DNA of 64,000 nucleotides from Ampelocalamus luodianensis (taxonomy: Eukaryota > Streptophyta > Magnoliopsida > Poales > Poaceae), in NCBI GenBank assembly GCA_036346255.1, contig CM070628.1, positions 12,167,840 to 12,231,839 of the forward strand. Direction: 5' to 3'. Positions 57,056-64,000 of the stretch are shown here, piece after piece. Position numbers and translations under genes: made by a program. Within the stretch, counting starts at the first letter, position 1. Every line of letters starts with the position of its first letter. Under the pieces are notes generated by a model. The model saw only the letters and a program-made list of their open reading frames with translations. It had not been told where the DNA came from and did no database searches.

Positions 57056-57315
57056 AGTTTGATGTGGACATCCCTCCCACTGATACAACCATCCCAACTG
57101 CTTCTACTTTTCAACTTGATATGCAAGGACCAATTACTAGAGCACGTGCTCGCCAACTAAATTATCAGGTAACTTCGTTTCTAGGAGTTTATAATTGTTC
57201 CATTGAGGATGGATTGCTACCTAAATCTTGTGATGTTATTCTACTCAGGAACGAAGGCAAGGGGGGTACCGCAACTACTACAACAAATCCAGTTCGGCCT
57301 CCGGAATCAGCCTGA
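57056..57315 (+). pseudogene. C-terminal tail of another Ty3-gypsy polyprotein
   Basis: The frame runs FDVDIPPTDTT, then MQGPITRARARQLNYQVTSF and LLPKSCDVILLRNEGK to a stop at 57313. The GPITRARARQLN tail is typical of the end of integrase in many grass gypsy elements, just before the polypurine tract and 3' LTR. It is fused at about 57055 to the RT of the preceding element, with the PMTE boundary in frame. It probably belongs to the same family as the next element. Confidence 0.75.
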
Positions 57316-58840
57316 CAACACCAACTTAAAACAGTCATAACTTTCACATACGAAGTCCGTTGGAGGTCCACGAGTACTTGATTGAAAGCTTATTTCGTCC
57401 TCTTTCCAACGGATCCGGCCTCACCTCCAAATTCATTCTGGACTGGTCACAATCATCAAAAGAAGACATCACATCACTTATTTGGGCCAATCTGGCTTTG
57501 TAATCATACTAAACTTGGCCCATATGTCATTGCCCAATCGAAGCGTGGTTACTGTTCATGTGAACAGTAACCCGTGACCTTTAGTACCACCCCGCTTTTC
57601 CTTTTAGATTTGTGCTCCTCTCCCTATATAAGGAGACCACACCCCCTCTAGTTTTCTTGGATTTTGTTTATGTTTAGTTTGTCTTCGTTGCAACTTGTAT
57701 CTTTTGCGTGTGTCGACTAGACCACCCAATTAAGATCCTTATTCAGAATCCCAACTCAATTCAAATATTTCAATTCCTATTTGCAATTTCAGATTGCTTA
57801 ATCTTGTTCTTGCGTGCTTCTTGGTGTATGCGTGAATCGACTCGTGGTCGTCAACCGGTATTCGTACCCGCTGATAACGACTTGTCGGCGCTTCAGCGAT
57901 GCGTGGTTTCGAGCCTTGCGTGTTCGTAGCCGAGATCGTGAGAGTTGAGCGACGCCACCGAACTTATCGCTCTCATCGAAAGATCGCCAACAATCGGACC
58001 TTCGGGTTCATCGGTGGTATCGAGCTACACTTCATCGGTGAGAATTTTTTCCTACACCACATAGCCAAAAATAAAAAATAATAATATAGGTTTAGTTCAT
58101 CGTCCAAACCAATTTGTGCCTTTGCAATTTTTCTTTTAGTTTGTGTTGTTGAATTGTAGATTGCATCGCCGTGTCTTGTAGCCGGTTTCTGTCTAGATTG
58201 GTCTAGTTTAGAGTCTCTTGCAAGTCGCCTAGTTCTGTTCTTCCCGCGCCGCGCCACCAAGATCACCACCATTCCTCGCCAACTCGCTGCGCGACCACCG
58301 CGCCATCCGCCTCAATTTTTTTGCGCCGCCAATTGCCACCGTTATGATCAAAATTTGGCACCACCGATTCGGGCAGCACAACCCTATCTCGTTTTCGAGC
58401 TCGATAAACCGCGCCGCCGCCTTTTTTTTTTTTCCCGCCCACGCACGCAGCCTCCTTATCGCGTATGTTTCCCACGCACATGCTGAACTCGATCACCACG
58501 CCGCAAAATCCGAGTAGATCGCTTCCTGTCCCCACCACCGAATCTTTTTCCGTTGCACCAAGCATCCATCGTGGCGCTGCGAGTATTGTCTTCGCAAGCC
58601 TCCTTTCAAGTGGACCCCACTTCAAATTTCTTAATCGCGCATTACTTTGGAGTGAAAAGTAAAAGTGTGTACCACTCATTAAATTGCCGAGTTTCCTAGT
58701 GTTAGCACCGAGAGCATCAAAACATAAATAGTGCTACACAAGTTCCAAGGGAATTGTTGTCTCCTCTCTGCATCTTTTCTAATTTGTTCTTTGGTGGTCT
58801 CTGGTAGTACCGAGGGAAAAAAAGAAATAGTTAAAATAAT
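57313..58840 (+). repeat. LTR of the right-hand Ty3-gypsy element (ends approximate)
   Basis: A C-terminal tail precedes it and a primer-like TGCTATCAGAGCACG (58845-58859) follows, so an LTR must lie between. A TATA box TATATAAGG at 57625-57633 supports this. The start may be TGACAACACC (57313, overlapping the stop codon) or nearer the G-run at 57260-57270. The end near 58840 lacks a clear CA. Confidence 0.65.
57625..57633 (+). promoter_or_regulatory. TATA box of the right-hand LTR
   Basis: CCCTATATAAGGAGACCACACC, a strong plant TATA box, predicts a start near 57660. Confidence 0.7.
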
Positions 58841-58845
58841 AATTT

Positions 58846-59479
58846 GCTATCAGAGCACGCGGTTTGTTATTGTAGCATGCGGTTTGTTACAGTAGCATTA
58901 GAAAAAAAAAAGTTCGTGCTTCCCAAGAGAGCTACGAGGAAAAAAGAAGAAGAAAAAAAGAAAAGAAAGAGAAAAAGAGAAAAAAATAGAAAGAAGAAGA
59001 AGAACAAAATCAGAGCTATCTCCTTTCTTGACTTATTGCCATGTTCAGGTTGGCATAATTCATCCATTGCTTGTTTGCGTTGATAGTTCTTGTGCTAGCC
59101 CTCCGTTGTTGCTACTAGTCGTTCTTGTGCGTTGCTCTAGCTAGACTTGGTTTAGACTAGGATCAGCACTTGTGACTAGTACTTTGAACTACTTTTCAAC
59201 TTTGCATACTGGATTGAATAATTGCTATTCCTTTGCTACATACTAGCCTTCCGAGCTCCACTTTCTACTAACTCAGCAGGTGTCGTTCCTCGCAATCGTT
59301 GGGCTTATCGCAAGTGAGAGTATCACGAACCAGCCACCGGTTGTACCACTTTCTTGCTACATTGGTAAGATCTTGTAAGAACTTGGTAAAAGCTTGAGTG
59401 TGAGTGACCTTTGAGCCCCAGATCCTAGTAGTCATAGGGACATATACATTGTGATTTGTTCTTTGCTTTGATACTAACG
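58846..59479 (+). other. 5' leader of the right-hand element with purine tract
   Basis: It lies between the primer-like site and gag. 58937-59005 is an almost pure A/G tract of about 70 bases, open in frames that encode only Lys/Arg/Glu. No real gene is supported here. Confidence 0.6.
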
Positions 59480-60745
59480 ATGGCAGGATCAGGGTCACAC
59501 GAGGAGCATAACAGGACCAATGTTGAGGACAATGCCCCTCTCACGCTTCGCACGAAAGACATCATGCAACGTTTTTCCCGCTTGTTGAATGAACATTCGA
59601 GCGTATTGAAGGAGTTCTAGATCGCACCAATATCAATCTTGCTGCGCTTGCTACATGTGTGGAGCAGCTAGAGAGAGATCCACCTCCTACTGCCACTGTC
59701 GCTGCTGTGGGCATTGCACAATCGCACCGTAACCCATCTGTTGCTAGCTCATGGGCCGATGAGGTAGAAGATGAAGCGAACCCATATGTTGCTGATACAG
59801 AGTCCGATGGTGGTGTCAATCCCATCAATGATCGTGATCACCGGCAACGACGCTTTAATCGACAAGGTATGAGAAGAGATCCGCCACGTGAGGTACGTGA
59901 CCGTAATGATTCACTTGGTAAAATTAAATTCACTATGCCTCCTTTTGCTGGTAAATATGATCCTGATGCCTATCTCACATGGGAGTTAATCGTAGACCAA
60001 AAATTTGCCTGCCATGAATTTCCTGACAATAAAAGGGTTAGAGCTGCTACTAGTGAGTTCACCGATTTTGCTTCTATTTGGTGGAATGAATTGTGCCGTA
60101 ATGAACGAAACATACCTAGAACTTGGGATGCTATGAAGAGAGCTATGAGAGCTAGATTTGTGCCTTCATATTATTCTCGTGATTTGCTTAATAAATTGCA
60201 ACGCTTAAGACAAGGTAGTAGTTCTGTAGAGGATTATTATCAAGAATTGCAAACTGGTTTGCTGCGTTGTGGGTTAGAAGAAACTGAAGATGCTAAGATG
60301 GCTAGATTTTTGGGTGGTTTAAACCGTGACATTCATGACATACTTGATTATAAGGAATACAATTGTATCACTCGCTTGTTTCATCTTGCTTGTAAAGCTG
60401 AAAGAGAGGTACAGGACGCAAGCCGTGAACAAAGGAAACTTTGTGTTCTTTTGCAGTCGCACAACTCAAGGGCAATCAAGAGCATCCTTTACCCTCCACC
60501 GAACACCTACACCTACACACTCCTCCGACGGCCGGCGCCCATCTACTTCCACTACACCATCACGTGCACCGGAAACAAGCAAGAGCATGGTACAAGCCCC
60601 TGCTCAAAGTTCATCTTCGGTGGCTTCAACGGGTAGAGCACGAGAAACACAATGTCATCGTTGCAAGGGATATGGACACATGATGCGGGATTGCCCTAGC
60701 AAGCGAGCTCTCTTGATAAAGGATACCGTGAGTACACTTGACTAG
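59480..60745 (+). pseudogene. Ty3-gypsy gag with CCHC knuckle, frameshifted
   Basis: ATG 59480 opens MAGSGSHEEHNRTN. A break near 59600 follows, then a long open part (59659-60420). It carries KIKFTMPPFAGKYDPDAYLT, ATSEFTDFASIWWNELCR, ARFVPSYYSRDLLNKLQRLR and MARFLGGLNRDIHDILDYKE, the Retrotrans_gag core. A further shift near 60420 leads to a Ser/Thr/Pro-rich linker and TQCHRCKGYGHMMRDCPSKR (60650-60709), an intact CX2CX4HX4C knuckle. Then DTVSTLD and a stop at 60743. Only a few breaks, so this is the youngest-looking coding region among the retroelements in the window. Confidence 0.9.
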
Positions 60746-63700
60746 TGACATTGAGGAAGAATATGCTATGCTTGCAACTAACACCGCAGGTGATGACCAA
60801 GAATCTGAGCGAGAAGAGGAACAATATGGTGCTGAAATTTCGGATAAATATTTAAGCCTTATCGTTAAGCGTGTACTTAGTGTACAAATGGAGCGCGTCG
60901 AATGTAATCAACGCCACAACTGCTCCAAACAAAGCTTGTCATCAAAGAGCGCTCATGTCGTGTGATAATTGATGGAGGAAGTTGCAATAATTTGGCGAGT
61001 ATGGACATGGTTGAGAAGCTTGCATTGACCACGAACAGCACCTCATCCATATTACATTCAATGGTTCAACAATTGTGGTAAGCTGAAGGTAACCCGCATT
61101 GTGCGAGTCCACTTTTCTATTGGTTCCTATCATGATTATGTTGATTGCGATGTAGTACCTATGCAAGCATGTTCTTTGTTGTTAGGTAGACCTTGGCAAT
61201 ATGATAGAGATACTGTACATCATGGTAGAACTAATACGATACTCTCATGTTTAAAGAAAAGAAAATCACGTTGCTACCCATGTCTCCTGACGCTATTCTA
61301 AAGGATGAAATAGAGAGAGCTAATAGAGAAAAGGAGAGTAGCAAAAGTGAAAATCAGATTGTAGCTAAAGAACTGGTGCACCCGAAGAAGAAAGAACCTA
61401 GTGCTAGGCAAGGTGAAATTAAATTAAAAGGTTCTGTTTTACTTGCTACAAAGTCTGATATTTGTGAGATGGAGGATAGCAAATCTGATTGCTATGTTTT
61501 AGTGTGCAAAGAAGCCTTGTTTTCTTTTGAGGATATGCCTCCTTCTTTGCCTCCTGCTGTTGCTCACGTTTTACAGGAGTTTGCTGATGTGTTTCCAAGT
61601 GACATACCCCCGGGGCTGCCTCCAATTCGGGGGATTGAGCATCAAGTTGATTTAATTCCAGGAGCCTCGCTTCCCAACCGTGCGCCATATCGAACCAATC
61701 CCGAAGAGACTAAGGAAATTCAGCGTCAAGTGCAAGACTTGCTTGACAAAGGGTACGTACGCGAAAGCCTTAGTCCTTGTGCTGTCCCTGTGATTTTGGT
61801 ACCTAAGAAAGATGGATCATGGCGTATGTGTGTTGACTGTAGAGCTATCAACAATATTACTATTCGATATCGTCATCCAATTCCTAGGCTAGATGACATG
61901 CTTGATGAATTAAGTGGATCTACTGTGTTCTCTAAAGTTGATTTATGAGTGGATATCACCAAATTCGCATGCGATTAGGCGATGAATGGAAAACAAAGAT
62001 TCAAAACTAAGTTTGGATTATATGAGTGGTTAGTGATGCCGCTTGGGTTAACTAATGCACCTAGTACTTTCATGAGATTAATGAATGAAGTTTTGCGTGT
62101 TTTCATTGGCAAATTTGTGGTGGTATATTTTGATGACATATTGATCTATAGCAAAACATTAGAGAAACATCTTGAACACTTGCGTGTTGTTTTTAATGCT
62201 CTACGTGATGCACGCTTATTTGGTAACCTTGAGAAGTGCACCTTTGCACCGATCGAGCATCGTTTCTTGGCTATGTTGTTACTCCACGGTATTGAGGTTG
62301 ATCAAGCCAAGATCGAAGCCGCATGAGTTGGCCGACTTAACACGGTCACACAAGTACGGAGTTTCTCGGACTTCTTGGATTTTATCGACGCTTTGTCAAA
62401 GATTTCAGCACCATTGCCGCACCGATGAATGAGCTTACAAAGAAAGCGTGCCTTTTATATGGGGCCCTACACAAGAACACTCATTTCGATTCTCGAAGAT
62501 AGTGACACATGCACCACTTCTCCAACTTCCGATTTTGGTAAGACTTTTGAGCTTGAATGTGATGCTAGTGGGATTGGCCTTGAGGTGTGCTTATTCAAGA
62601 AGGTAAACTGCTATGATTTCAAATGAGAAATTGAGTGGGCCTAGTCTGAATTATTCTACTTATGATAAAGAATTATATGCTTTAGTTCGGACATTAGAGA
62701 CATGGCAACATTATTTATGGTCCAAAGAATTTGTAATACATTCGATCATGAATCGTTAAAGCACATTCGTAGTCAATCAAATCTGAACCGTAGACATGCT
62801 AAATGGGTTGAGTTCATTGAATCATTTCCATATGTCATTAAGCACAAGAAAGGAAGGATAATGTTATTGCGATGCTTTATCTCGTCGTTATACTATGTTA
62901 TCTCAACTTGATTTCGAATCTTTGGTTTAGAGACAATTAAAGAGCAATATGTGCATGATGTGATTTTAAAGATATAATTCGAATTGTCAAGAAGGTAAAG
63001 GCTGGAATAAATTTGTTGTGAATGATGGATTTTTGTTCCGTGCTAACAAGCTATGCATTCCAGCTAGCTCCGTTCGTCTTTTATTGTTACAGGAGGCGCA
63101 TGGAGGAGAACTCATGGGACATTTTGGTGTCAAGAAGACGGAGGATGTTTTAACCGATCACTTCTATTGGCCTAAGTTGAGGCGCGACGTTGAGCGCTAT
63201 GTGTCTCGCTGCACAACATGCCACAAAGCTAAGTCCCGTCTTAATCCACATGGTTTATATATGCCTCTTCCTGTTCCTAGTGTACCTTGGGAAGATATTT
63301 CTATGGATTTTGTTTTAGGACCGCCTCAACAAAGAGAGGGAGGGATGATTTTTGTTGTTGTGGATAGGTTTTCGAAGATGGCACATTTCATACCTTGTCA
63401 TAAGAGCGATGATGCTACAAATGTTGCTGAGTTATTTTTCAAAGAAATTGTTCGACTACATGGAGTGCCCAATACAATTGTATCTGATCGTGATACGAAG
63501 TTTTTGAGTCACTTTTGGAGGACACTATGGGCTAAATTGGGGACAAAGTTGTTGTTTTCTACTACCGTCATCCCTGCATGGATGGACAAACCGAAGTTGT
63601 CAACAGTGACATTGTCCACTATGTTGAGGGCTGTTTTGAAGAAGAACTTGAAGATATGGGAAGAATGCTTACCTCATGTGGAGTTTGCTTACAACCGTTC

Positions 63701-64000
63701 GCAGCATTCAACCACAAAGATGTGCCCTTTTCAGGTGGTATATGGTTTTATTCCTCGCGCTCCTATTGATTTATTACCTCTACCATCTTCGGAAAAGGTA
63801 AACATTGATGCTACACAACGTGCTAAACCGATTCTCAAGATACATGAGACAACTAAAGAGAATATACACAATGAACGCACAATATAAACTTGCCGGTAGT
63901 CAGGGTAGAAAAGACATCACATTCGAACCTGGAGATCTTGTTTGGTTGCATTTGCGCAAAGATAGGTTCCCTGATTTGAGAAAATCAAAATTAATGCCTC
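60746..64000 (+). pseudogene. Ty3-gypsy pol: protease, RT, RNase H, integrase (runs off the window)
   Basis: Protease: CRVIIDGGSCNNLASMDMVE (near 60960, site DGG) and LLLGRPWQYDRD. RT: VDLIPGASLPNRAPYR, VPKKDGSWRMCVDCRAINNI, a stop at 61946 before SGYHQIRMRLGDEWK, then FVVVYFDDILIYSKT (active site DD near 62130). RNase H: FELECDASGIGLEVCL, STYDKELYALVRTLETWQHY and HESLKHIRSQSNLNRRHAKW, in shifted frames. Integrase from 63018: zinc motif GHFGV...CTTCHKAK, then MDFVLG and VSDRDTKF. Its catalytic Glu segment (DGQTEVVN) is out of frame at 63578-63600 because of two nearby indels; reading returns at STMLRAVLKKNLK. From 63900 DITFEPGDLVWLHLRKDR continues to the window end. Confidence 0.9.

Noticed and set aside
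58844..59083. Lys/Arg/Glu-rich ORF
   Set aside because: It translates a purine simple-sequence tract in a retroelement leader.

Overview
The window is plant nuclear DNA, most likely from a panicoid grass. The evidence is CACTA elements with CACTCGGCAAAG subterminal repeats, kilobase-long Ty3-gypsy LTRs starting TGTAACATCCC, an Ogre/Tat-type element with a TTGGCGCCG primer site, a Copia element, and a grass-like R2R3-MYB gene with GT-AG introns. The species cannot be fixed from sequence alone. I see only one convincing intact host gene, the MYB gene at 15050-16197. Almost everything else is nested, decayed transposable elements.

Layout. 1-4151: non-coding, with a tiny poly(A) insertion and a 300-bp inverted-repeat element. 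4152-14211: a CACTA transposon (CACTACC termini, 3-bp AGA duplication) with a decayed Ptta/En/Spm-type gene and a TNP2 remnant on the minus strand. A 3.36-kb solo LTR sits inside one of its subterminal arrays. 14286-16197: a SINE-like sequence and the MYB gene. 17681-23144: a minus-strand Copia element whose reverse transcriptase is split by a 1.77-kb solo LTR. 23145-24486: a second CACTA-like element carrying a small broken ORF with its own TATA box. 27043-30226: a minus-strand solo LTR of the same group as the first. 30232-31940: a plant mobile domain (PMD) pseudogene bordered by short palindromes and cut by a truncated minus-strand Tat-type element (to 36500). 37309-38174: a Mutator-type fold-back element. 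38485-57055: a nest of long LTRs, another solo LTR, a second Tat-type copy, and a chromovirus with LTR, PBS, gag and RT. 57056-64000: another Ty3-gypsy element running off the window.

The elements do not work together as a pathway; the layout records successive insertions. Target-site duplications that I could read directly fix six of them: AGA, GACAC, GTAAT, ATATC, TAAGG, and a 10-bp Mutator-type duplication. The signal I find most interesting is structural. The long LTRs share a CTATTCGAATAG block and a GAGTAC/GTACTC hairpin at nearly fixed distances from their 3' ends. Several LTRs, and the flanks of the PMD gene, carry regular arrays of short palindromes whose arms change together from unit to unit. 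I cannot run folding, alignment or database searches, so family names and the functional meaning of these arrays are inference.
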